A stretch of DNA of 7,175 nucleotides from the NCBI GenBank assembly GCA_002409725.1, contig DHOI01000075.1, positions 24,808 to 31,982 on the forward strand, read 5' to 3'. The notes beneath the pieces were generated by a model, which saw only the letters and a list, made by a program, of their open reading frames with translations, had not been told where the DNA came from and ran no database searches. Shown one piece after another: positions 1 to 5,822 of this stretch. How positions within the stretch are numbered: position 1 is the first letter of the stretch; every line of letters starts with the position of its first letter. The stretch is from Christensenella sp. UBA5394 (lineage in GTDB: Bacteria; Bacillota; Clostridia; Christensenellales; CAG-138). The position numbers were made by a program, and so were the translations under genes.

Positions 1-674
1 CCGATCCTTTGGGGCAGGTGGCAGAGCACGGCCGCCACAGCCTCATCTTCGTTCATCTCTGTCGTATCGATGTAGATCGCCTCCGGTACCTGCACCATCG
101 GCGCAAAGGCCCGCGTGCTGTCGTTATGATCCCGCCGGGCGATCTGCTCTTCCATTTCAGCAAGATGCAGATCCGCCGGGCATTGGCCTTTGGCCTTGAG
201 CTCATTCAGCCGCCGCCTGGCCCGGGCCCGTACCGTGGCCGTGATGAAGAATTTGTAGGGTGCATCCGGCAGCACAAAGGAGCCGATCTCCCTGCCATCC
301 AGCACAACGTCATTCGTTTGAGCCACGGCACGCTGCGCCTCGGCCAGCTTGATGCGCACAGATGGAATGGCGCTGATATCCGATGCGCCCTGGGCGATCT
401 CTTGCGTACGTATGAGGCCGGAGACATCCTCTCCGTCGAGGTAGGTATGCTGCACGCCCCCAATGCTTTTTGCGTAGATCTCCGTTTGAGCGAGCAGCGG
501 GATCACGGCGTGTTCATCAAGTGGGCTGACGCCCTGGCGCAGTGCCTTAAGGGCCATAGCCCGATACATAGCGCCCGTATCGAGGTAGAGAATGCCTAAT
601 TCCCTGGCCACCCTCTTGGCGATGGTACTCTTGCCCGCGCCGGCGGGCCCGTCGATGGCGATGTTTACATGCAT
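1..674 (-). CDS. cmk: Cytidylate kinase (CMP/dCMP kinase), 3' end cut by window edge
   Basis: Phosphorylates CMP and dCMP with ATP in the cytoplasm, feeding CTP and dCTP synthesis. The reading frame is open from the ATG at 674 to the left edge and shows 224 codons. Family members are usually about 220-230 residues, so only a few C-terminal residues should be missing. The P-loop GPAGAGKST is at residues 9-17, followed by the NMP-binding stretch LDTGAMYRAM at 31-40. The CMP-site loop LDGREIGSFVLPDA is at 125-138, and the lid pattern RRDxxDSTRxxAP at 180-192 keeps its arginines and aspartates. The usual DGRD-IGT loop reads DGRE-IGS here, a conservative change at a nucleotide-contacting position. 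The start gives the expected MxxNIAIDGPAGAGKS N-terminus. A GAAGGAAGG ribosome site lies about 13 bases upstream, a rather long spacing. It is the last gene of the window in the direction of transcription, 123 bp after the flavoprotein gene, and I see no convincing promoter of its own. Confidence 0.95.
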   Translation of the reverse strand, partial: MHVNIAIDGPAGAGKSTIAKRVARELGILYLDTGAMYRAMALKALRQGVSPLDEHAVIPLLAQTEIYAKSIGGVQHTYLDGEDVSGLIRTQEIAQGASDISAIPSVRIKLAEAQRAVAQTNDVVLDGREIGSFVLPDAPYKFFITATVRARARRRLNELKAKGQCPADLHLAEMEEQIARRDHNDSTRAFAPMVQVPEAIYIDTTEMNEDEAVAAVLCHLPQRI

Positions 675-715
675 GAAAAATACGCAGCCTTCCTTCGTTA
701 CCGCTATATAAAATG

Positions 716-743
716 TAGGGGTCGCCGCCCTCGGCGGCCCCTA
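716..743. repeat. GC-rich 12-bp inverted repeat between flavoprotein gene and cmk
   Basis: Two 12-base arms (716-727 and 732-743) flank a CCCT spacer. The arms read TAGGGGTCGCCG and CGGCGGCCCCTA and pair everywhere except 722/737. That position is a U·G wobble in plus-strand RNA but an A/C mismatch in minus-strand RNA, so the hairpin is better formed on the strand opposite to the genes. No U-run follows it on the minus strand. It could be a weak transcription barrier or mRNA 3'-end protector after the flavoprotein gene, or one copy of a dispersed palindromic element of the kind common in clostridial genomes. The window contains only this copy. Confidence 0.6.
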
Positions 744-797
744 TACGGGCAAAATAAGACTATTTTTATCTTAATTTATTGGCCGATCCGCCGTTTT

Positions 798-2027
798 TTA
801 AACGCTCCGCCCGGCCAGCGCGCCGGTAGAGTAGGCGATCTGCAGGTTGAAGCCGCCGGTATAGGCGTCGGTATCAATGATCTCCCCGGCAAAAAACAGG
901 CCGGGAACCAGCTTGGATTCCATGGTGGAGGCATTGATCTCCTTCACGCTGACTCCGCCCCGGGTGATTACTGCCTCTTCAATGTCCCTGGCACGTTCCA
1001 CCGTGAGCGGTAGGGCCTTGAGCAAGACGCAGAGGGCCTGCCGTTGGGCCCGGCTTACCTCGGCGGCGTTGATATCCGCCGGTATGGCGCTAAGCTCCAC
1101 CACGATGGGGATGAGTTTAGAGGGCAAAAGCTCATTAAGCGAATTAACGAAGCGGCGGCGGGCATTCTTTTCAAGGTCGCGCATAAGCCGCTTATCCAGC
1201 GCCTCCGGGCTTAGGCCGGGCTTGAGGTCAATGAAAAGGGCACAGCCCGCGGGATCATCCGCCATGCGGCTGCTGGCCGAAAGCACCAGGGGGCCGGATA
1301 CACCAAAATGCGTGAAGAGCAACTCCCCCAACTCGGAAAAGATCACCTTGCCATTTCTCTCTGCCCGCAGGGCCACATTGCGCAAGGAAAGGCCCATGGC
1401 GCGTTCCGGCCAATCCTCCTTGGTGACCAGGGAGATTAGCGAGGGCTTGCAAGGCGTAATGGTATGGCCAAGGCTTCGGGCCAGGGCGTGGCCTTCGCCG
1501 TTGGAGCCCGTGCTGGGGTAGCTCAGGCCACCGGTGCAAAGGATGACCGCATCGTAGGCTTCCTTCTGATTATTGACGGTGAGCAGGAAGGTCCCGTCCT
1601 CCGCTTTGCGGATGGCCTCCACATGGGCGTGCAGGCGAATGGCCGCGCCGCTTTGCCGCACATAGGCCGTGAGCGCGCGCAGCACATCGCTGGAATGGTC
1701 CGATACGGGGAAGACCCGGTTGCCCCGCTCCACCTTGGTAGGCGTGCCCATGCGCTCCACCAGGGCGATGATATCCTGATTGGTGAAGCCATAGAGGGCG
1801 CTATAGAGGAACTTAGGGTTGCGGGGGATATTCTGGAACATATCCTCCATGGCGCAGGCATTGGTGAGGTTGCAGCGGCCCTTGCCGGTGATGTAGAGCT
1901 TTCTGCCCGTTTTTTCATTCTGTTCGAGCAGGGTGACTTCATGGCCTCTGGATGCGGCCTCTCCGGCGGCCAACATACCCGCGGGGCCGCCGCCGATTAT
2001 GGCCACCCGCTTTCTTTCCGTTATCAT
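798..2027 (-). CDS. HI0933/YhiN (BaiN-like) family FAD-dependent oxidoreductase
   Basis: A 409-residue flavoprotein, full length for its family. The FAD-binding dinucleotide motif GGGPAG is at residues 12-17. It is followed by the family signatures GRKLYITGKGRCNLTN (41-56), CTGGLSYPSTGSNGEGH (164-180) and RGGVSVKEI (356-364). The C-terminal FAD-contacting segment GLFFAGEIIDTDAYTGGFNL is at 376-395. These identify the family confidently. Function is less certain: members carry names such as aminoacetone oxidase or BaiN (proposed in bile acid dehydroxylation). The E. coli member YhiN has, as I recall, been reported as a 23S rRNA dihydrouridine synthase. An RNA-modification role would suit a conserved housekeeping gene near rluB and cmk, but that is inference. 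Its ATG overlaps the TGA of the rpiR-type gene by four bases (ATGA at 2024-2027), so translation is probably coupled. It ends with TAA at 798. Confidence 0.92.
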   Translation of the reverse strand: MITERKRVAIIGGGPAGMLAAGEAASRGHEVTLLEQNEKTGRKLYITGKGRCNLTNACAMEDMFQNIPRNPKFLYSALYGFTNQDIIALVERMGTPTKVERGNRVFPVSDHSSDVLRALTAYVRQSGAAIRLHAHVEAIRKAEDGTFLLTVNNQKEAYDAVILCTGGLSYPSTGSNGEGHALARSLGHTITPCKPSLISLVTKEDWPERAMGLSLRNVALRAERNGKVIFSELGELLFTHFGVSGPLVLSASSRMADDPAGCALFIDLKPGLSPEALDKRLMRDLEKNARRRFVNSLNELLPSKLIPIVVELSAIPADINAAEVSRAQRQALCVLLKALPLTVERARDIEEAVITRGGVSVKEINASTMESKLVPGLFFAGEIIDTDAYTGGFNLQIAYSTGALAGRSV

Positions 2028-2905
2028 TTGCCCCGCTCCGCGGGGGTCTCCCGGGAGGAAATATAGACCTTTTGCCGCTTCCAGATGCTTTCGAGCTTAT
2101 CCAGCCGCTCGTGCACATCATCCTTGCGGCGCAGGCTGGCCGCCACGATTAGGGCGTTGATCAGACTCAAGGGCGCGGTAAGAGAATCCGCAAAGGAGGC
2201 CATGTCGCTGCGGGCCATCAGCACGTAATCCGCCAGCTCCGCGATGGGCGAAAACACCCCGTCCGTAATGGCCGCCACCCTGGCGCCCATGCTCTTGGCA
2301 AAGGCGAGGGTTTCCACGGTGCGGGTGGAGTAGCGCGGAAAACTGATGCCCAGACATAGGTCGCCCGGGCCGATACGCAGCATGCTCTCGTAAGCATCCC
2401 CGAAAGAGGGGTTTACCGTGATCACATTATCCAGCACAAAGCCCAGGTAATAGCCTAAAAACTCCGCCAGCGGCGAGGCGCTTTTCATCCCTACGATATA
2501 TACCTTGCCGACCGTGAAAAGCGCATCAACCACCTTGTTAAAGGTGGCGCTATCCGCCGTGTCGATGGTGGCGCGCAGGTTGGCGATATCGCTTTTGAGC
2601 ACGTTCGTGAGCACCTCGTCCGGCTCCAGCTCCGAGGTGAGCTGAATGCGCTGCACGGCTGTGAGGCGGTTGCGGATCAGCTCTTGCAAGGAGCGCTGCA
2701 GCTCCGGATAGCCGTCATAGCCCAGGGCGTAGGCAAAGCGAACCACGGTGGATTCGCTTACGCCGACCGTGTGCCCCATTCGGGCTGCCGTAATGAAGGC
2801 CGCCTTGTCGTAATTTTCCATGATGTAATTGGCCAGCAGCTTCTGCCCCTTGCTGAAGCTGGAATAATGCTGGTTGATGCGAATCAGCAGATCTGCGTTC
2901 TCCAT
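2024..2905 (-). CDS. MurR/RpiR-family transcriptional regulator (HTH plus SIS domain)
   Basis: A 293-residue cytoplasmic DNA-binding regulator. The N-terminal HTH_6-type domain covers about residues 1-77, with the recognition region VGVSESTVVRFAYALGYDGY at 47-66. A linker leads to a sugar isomerase (SIS) domain at about 130-260, with GMKSASPLAEFLG at 139-151 and the subfamily motif ISFPRYSTRTVE at 187-198. SIS domains in this family bind phosphosugars or related metabolites, but the ligand cannot be read from the sequence. The ATG at 2905 is preceded by GGAAGGA, which lies inside the last codons of surE, and only three bases separate the two genes. It overlaps the next gene by four bases. The operon contains no sugar transporter or sugar-phosphate enzyme, so its targets may be its own operon or distant genes. 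The tail (about 262-293) is charged and probably extends beyond the SIS fold. Confidence 0.9.
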   Translation of the reverse strand: MENADLLIRINQHYSSFSKGQKLLANYIMENYDKAAFITAARMGHTVGVSESTVVRFAYALGYDGYPELQRSLQELIRNRLTAVQRIQLTSELEPDEVLTNVLKSDIANLRATIDTADSATFNKVVDALFTVGKVYIVGMKSASPLAEFLGYYLGFVLDNVITVNPSFGDAYESMLRIGPGDLCLGISFPRYSTRTVETLAFAKSMGARVAAITDGVFSPIAELADYVLMARSDMASFADSLTAPLSLINALIVAASLRRKDDVHERLDKLESIWKRQKVYISSRETPAERGK

Positions 2906-2908
2906 GGT

Positions 2909-3688
2909 TTATCCTTCCATTCCGAAGATCCTTGGTTTTTCTGCATTTTGCAGCCGGGCGAGAGCCGCTTGATCTGTAAAATCCGTGAGCAGGGGGGTTA
3001 CGGTCACGTAACCATCCTGCACCCAGCGCACATCGCATTCCTCTTTGGGGCCGCATTGATAGGTGGCGCCGGGGGGCGTCCAGTAATATTTGCGGCCGTG
3101 CGGATCCTCCCGCTCGATATACCTGCCGTCATAAATCTGGTGCGCCAGAGGCGTAAAACGTACGCCGCGCAAGTTTTGACGCGGCAGGGCGGGCACGTTG
3201 ACGTTCCACAGCGGGCTGCCGCTCTTGAAAAAGGCCGGCAGCAGTTCACGGGCTACCCAGGCTGCGGGGCCAAAATCCTCGCTCTTCATACCTACCAGGG
3301 AAACGGCCATGCTAGGCACGCCCAAGAGCGCCCCCTCCATGGCGGCTGATACGGTGCCCGAGTAGGTGGTATCCACGCCCAGGTTCTGGCCGTGGTTGAT
3401 GCCGGAAAGGATGCAGTCCGGCCGCTGGGCCAGGTTGCCAAGGCCCACCTTCACGCAATCCGTCGGCGTGCCGTTCACGGCGTAGGCCACTACTTCCTCC
3501 AGACCGCTTAGGGTGATGCGGTTGGCCCGCAAGGGGGTTAAAAAGGTGAAGGAATGGCCAGCGCCACTGCGTTCGCTATCCGGCGCAACGATGGTCACCC
3601 GGTGGCCGCCTCTCTCTTCCAGCTCCAGCGCCAGCGCCTGGATACCGGCGGCGAAAATGCCATCGTCATTGGTGAGCATGATATGCAT
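2909..3688 (-). CDS. surE: 5'-/3'-nucleotidase SurE
   Basis: A metal-dependent phosphatase that releases phosphate from nucleoside 5'- and 3'-monophosphates (family members also trim short polyphosphate). The product has 259 residues, the usual size. The signature MHIMLTNDDG opens the protein. D8, D9, S41 (in APDSERSGAG) and N98 (in SGINHGQNLG) match the four metal ligands of characterised SurE proteins. YAVNGTPTDCV at 69-79 and YSGTVSAAMEGALLGVPSMA further on are also typical. The frame stays open upstream to an ATG at 3871, but those 61 extra residues are not SurE-like and cross a terminator and promoter. The ATG at 3688 is therefore the start. Its AGGAGG site is 12 bases upstream and inside a potential hairpin. 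It is the first gene of a tight operon with the RpiR-type regulator and the flavoprotein. Confidence 0.95.
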   Translation of the reverse strand: MHIMLTNDDGIFAAGIQALALELEERGGHRVTIVAPDSERSGAGHSFTFLTPLRANRITLSGLEEVVAYAVNGTPTDCVKVGLGNLAQRPDCILSGINHGQNLGVDTTYSGTVSAAMEGALLGVPSMAVSLVGMKSEDFGPAAWVARELLPAFFKSGSPLWNVNVPALPRQNLRGVRFTPLAHQIYDGRYIEREDPHGRKYYWTPPGATYQCGPKEECDVRWVQDGYVTVTPLLTDFTDQAALARLQNAEKPRIFGMEG

Positions 3689-3706
3689 AAAGGCGGTACG
3701 CCTCCT
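3689..3706 (-). promoter_or_regulatory. surE ribosome-binding site folded into a start-adjacent hairpin
   Basis: In minus-strand RNA the AGGAGG at 3701-3706 lies 12 bases before the surE ATG. Its bases pair with the CGCCUUU that directly precedes the start codon. The stem has five Watson-Crick pairs (3691-3695 with 3699-3703), two G·U pairs (3689/3705 and 3690/3704) and a three-base loop at 3696-3698. The wobble pairs form only in the RNA of the coding strand. The helix could limit ribosome access and so lower or regulate SurE translation. Confidence 0.5.
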
Positions 3707-3748
3707 TTCATTACGAAATATGATTCCAATCCTGCATGCACTTGCATC

Positions 3749-3777
3749 ATTGTAGCAAAACGGCAGCAAAAATGCAA
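3749..3777 (-). promoter_or_regulatory. Sigma-70-type promoter for the surE operon
   Basis: Reading the minus strand, a TTGCAT -35 box (3772-3777) is followed after exactly 17 bases by TACAAT (3749-3754), preceded by TGC as an extended -10. The -35 is poor (three of six consensus bases) but the extended -10 is good. Transcription would start near 3742, giving a leader of about 54 bases. It lies downstream of a hairpin that ends the decarboxylase transcript, as expected for an independent operon. Confidence 0.55.
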
Positions 3778-3830
3778 TGAAAATCCGCAAAGGATGCAAG
3801 TCCTGCAAAATGGAGGTGCAAATGACGGGA

Positions 3831-3858
3831 AACGGGCGATGCAACTGCACCGCCCGTT
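3831..3858 (-). terminator. Probable terminator hairpin after the carboxyltransferase gene
   Basis: Arms AACGGGCGATGC (3831-3842) and GCACCGCCCGTT (3847-3858) enclose a four-base loop. On minus-strand RNA the only non-Watson-Crick position (3839/3850) is a G·U pair, so a 12-bp stem forms on the strand that carries the genes. It sits about 30 bases after the carboxyltransferase stop codon. The following U-tract is short and interrupted (UUUCCCGUCAUUU counting the end of the stem), so termination may be incomplete and allow some read-through into surE. Confidence 0.6.
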
Positions 3859-3887
3859 CAGAGCGTTTCATTGGGTCGGTTCAGTGG

Positions 3888-5351
3888 TCAGATGGAAAGA
3901 TCCTCCACGTAGAGCATGGTCACGCCGGTGGGAGCAACTGCGGGCGCAGGCGCCGCAACTACGGGAGCGGCCTTGGGCGCGGGCGCAGCTTCGGGGGCCT
4001 TGCCCTCCTTGGCGGCTTTGCGGGCCTCGAAGAACTTCATGGCTACCTGGGGGAAGAGCGCGTAGCTGAGCACATCCTCTTCCTGCTCCATGTAGTCTTT
4101 GATCTCCTCGCGGTATTTATCCAGCTCGGGCTCGAGCAAATCCGCAGGGCGGCAGGTGATAGGCTTTTTGTCGCCGATGGCCATCTTGCGCACTTCTTCG
4201 TTTACTTCGCCGGGCAAAGAGCCGTATTCGCCGGCCAGGATGGCCTTGGATTCCTTGGTAAACGTCTTATAACGGCCCATGAGCACGTTATATACTGCCT
4301 GTGTGCCGACGATCTGGCTGGTGGGCGTGACCAGGGGCGGATAGCCGAAGTCCTTGCGGACGACGGGGATCTCTGCCAGCACGTCGTAATACTTATCCTC
4401 CTGCTTTGCTTCCTTGAGCTGGGAGATGAGGTTGCTAAGCATGCCGCCGGGCACCTGGTAAATGAGCGTGTTGGTATCCACGCTGAGCACCTTGGGGTTG
4501 AGGCTTCCCTGGTCCTGGAGTTTCTGGGCAACCGTGCGGAAATGTTTGGCAGCTTGGGCCATCTTGCCAAGGTCGAGGCCGGTGTCATATTCTGTTCCTT
4601 TGAGGGTGGCGACCAGGGATTCGGTGGCGGGCTGGGACGTGCCGTTCGCCATGGGCGAGAGGGCGCAATCCACGATATCTACGCCGGCCTGCACGGCCAT
4701 GAGGTAGGTCATATCCCCGGTGCCGGTGGTATTGTGGGTATGCAGGTGGATCGGCACATCCACTTCGCTCTTGAGGCGCTTTACCAGGGAATAAGCGTCG
4801 TAGGGCAAGAGCAGGTTGGCCATATCCTTGATGCAAATGTTGTCGGCACCCAATTGCACCAGCTCCTTAGCCAGCTTGACGAAGTAATCCTCGTTGTGCA
4901 CGGGGCTGATGGTATAGCTGATGGCGGGCTCGCAGATGCCGCCATATTTCTTGGTGAATTTGATAGCTGCTTCAAGGTTGCGGATGTCGTTGAGCGCGTC
5001 GAAGATGCGAATCACGTCGATGCCGTTCTCGATGGCCTTGCGGCAGAATTGCTCCACCACGTCGTCCGCATAATGCTTGTAGCCCAGGATGTTCTGGCCG
5101 CGGAAGAGCATTTGCAGCTTGGTATTGGGCAGGGCCTTGCGCAGCTTACGCAGGCGGTCCCACGGGTCTTCGTTGAGGAAGCGCAGGCAGCTGTCGAAGG
5201 TAGCGCCGCCCCAGCACTCCAGGGAATAATAGCCGATGCTGTCCAATATCTCGCAGGCTGGGAGCATATCCTCCAGCCGCATACGGGTGGCCGCCTGGGA
5301 TTGGTGGGCATCGCGCAGGATGGTGTCCGTGATCATTACTTTATGTGCCAT
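3888..5351 (-). CDS. oadA: Oxaloacetate decarboxylase alpha / pyruvate carboxylase B-type carboxyltransferase subunit
   Basis: Cytoplasmic carboxyltransferase that moves CO2 between biotin and a keto acid (oxaloacetate/pyruvate). The 487-residue product has an HMGL-like TIM barrel with DTILRDAHQSQAATR at 9-23 (D14 is a likely metal ligand). The OadA/PycB signature QMLFRGQNILGYKHYADDVV is at 80-99. The Lys that becomes carboxylated is probably K175 in CIKDMANLL, and the metal ligands are H204 and H206 in HLHTHNTTGTGD. The conserved carboxylase/OAD domain follows (about 270-445). An Ala/Pro linker at 452-475 resembles the one joining OadA to its biotin domain, but no biotin domain follows: the chain ends in GVTMLYVEDLSI. 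Biotin is instead carried by the neighbouring gene, 46 bp upstream. The start has AGGAGG eight bases upstream. Decarboxylase, pyruvate carboxylase B subunit and transcarboxylase roles cannot be separated from this subunit alone; the OadG-like neighbour favours a decarboxylase complex. Confidence 0.9.
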   Translation of the reverse strand: MAHKVMITDTILRDAHQSQAATRMRLEDMLPACEILDSIGYYSLECWGGATFDSCLRFLNEDPWDRLRKLRKALPNTKLQMLFRGQNILGYKHYADDVVEQFCRKAIENGIDVIRIFDALNDIRNLEAAIKFTKKYGGICEPAISYTISPVHNEDYFVKLAKELVQLGADNICIKDMANLLLPYDAYSLVKRLKSEVDVPIHLHTHNTTGTGDMTYLMAVQAGVDIVDCALSPMANGTSQPATESLVATLKGTEYDTGLDLGKMAQAAKHFRTVAQKLQDQGSLNPKVLSVDTNTLIYQVPGGMLSNLISQLKEAKQEDKYYDVLAEIPVVRKDFGYPPLVTPTSQIVGTQAVYNVLMGRYKTFTKESKAILAGEYGSLPGEVNEEVRKMAIGDKKPITCRPADLLEPELDKYREEIKDYMEQEEDVLSYALFPQVAMKFFEARKAAKEGKAPEAAPAPKAAPVVAAPAPAVAPTGVTMLYVEDLSI

Positions 5352-5397
5352 TCATTAAACCTCCTATCAAACGGCGAGGTGCGCGGCGCGAAGATGC

Positions 5398-5775
5398 CTA
5401 GGCCAGAACCACCAGCACGTCGCCGGAATTGACGGTAGAACCCTTGGCAACGTTGATGGCGACGATCTTTGCGTCGCGGGGAGCCAGGATCTCGTTCTCC
5501 ATCTTCATCGCTTCGAGGATCAGCAGCACGGAGCCGCTTTTCACGGAATCGCCGGGCTTTACGCGCACATCCAGGATGTTGCCGGGCATGGGGCTTTCCA
5601 CTACCTCCTGGCCGGCGGAAGCCGCAACGGGCGCGGCTGCAGGAGCAGGCGCGGTCACGGGGGCCGCAACAGGGGCGGCGGGAGCGGCGGCTACAGGAGT
5701 GGCAGCGCCCGCGGCGATCTCTTCGACTTCGATCTCATAGGAAGAACCGTTGACATTGACGATGAATTTACGCAT
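5398..5775 (-). CDS. Free-standing biotin carboxyl carrier protein (biotin/lipoyl attachment domain)
   Basis: A 125-residue carrier of covalently bound biotin that shuttles the carboxyl group between catalytic sites. The N-terminus (1-20, MRKFIVNVNGSSYEIEVEEI) is the short beta segment typical of decarboxylase gamma-type carriers. Residues 21-55 are an Ala/Pro/Val swinging linker. The biotinyl domain fills 57-125, with SPMPGNI at 61-67 and the biotinylation motif EAMKM at 88-92, so K91 is the modified lysine. It resembles the separate biotin subunit of methylmalonyl-CoA or glutaconyl-CoA decarboxylases more than an acetyl-CoA carboxylase carrier. AGGAGG sits seven bases before the ATG. It lies between the OadG-like gene (47 bp upstream) and the carboxyltransferase gene, so it is the likely biotin donor for the latter. 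A biotin ligase elsewhere in the genome is needed. Confidence 0.93.
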   Translation of the reverse strand: MRKFIVNVNGSSYEIEVEEIAAGAATPVAAAPAAPVAAPVTAPAPAAAPVAASAGQEVVESPMPGNILDVRVKPGDSVKSGSVLLILEAMKMENEILAPRDAKIVAINVAKGSTVNSGDVLVVLA

Positions 5776-5822
5776 GGAATATCCTCCTGTAAATTAAGAA
5801 TGATGGTTGGTAGGGGTTACGG

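Noticed and set aside
9..599. 196-codon plus-strand open frame at the left edge
   Set aside because: It lies opposite cytidylate kinase, whose motifs are unmistakable on the minus strand; the plus frame has no family resemblance.
754..778. AT-rich hairpin downstream of the flavoprotein gene as terminator
   Set aside because: Only about five contiguous pairs (TAAGA/TCTTA) plus a few AT pairs across a mismatch; too weak to call.
675..797. Dedicated promoter for cmk
   Set aside because: TATATA-like bases occur near 706 but no acceptable -35 lies 16-18 bases upstream.
3689..3871. 61-codon N-terminal extension of SurE from an ATG at 3871
   Set aside because: It lies across the terminator hairpin and promoter, is not SurE-like, and the MHIMLTNDDG start at 3688 matches the family and has its own ribosome site.
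3777..5432. 551-codon open frame on the plus strand opposite the carboxyltransferase gene
   Set aside because: It is antisense to a gene with clear family motifs, has no ribosome site and shows no recognisable domain. Such long shadow frames are expected from GC-rich codon bias.
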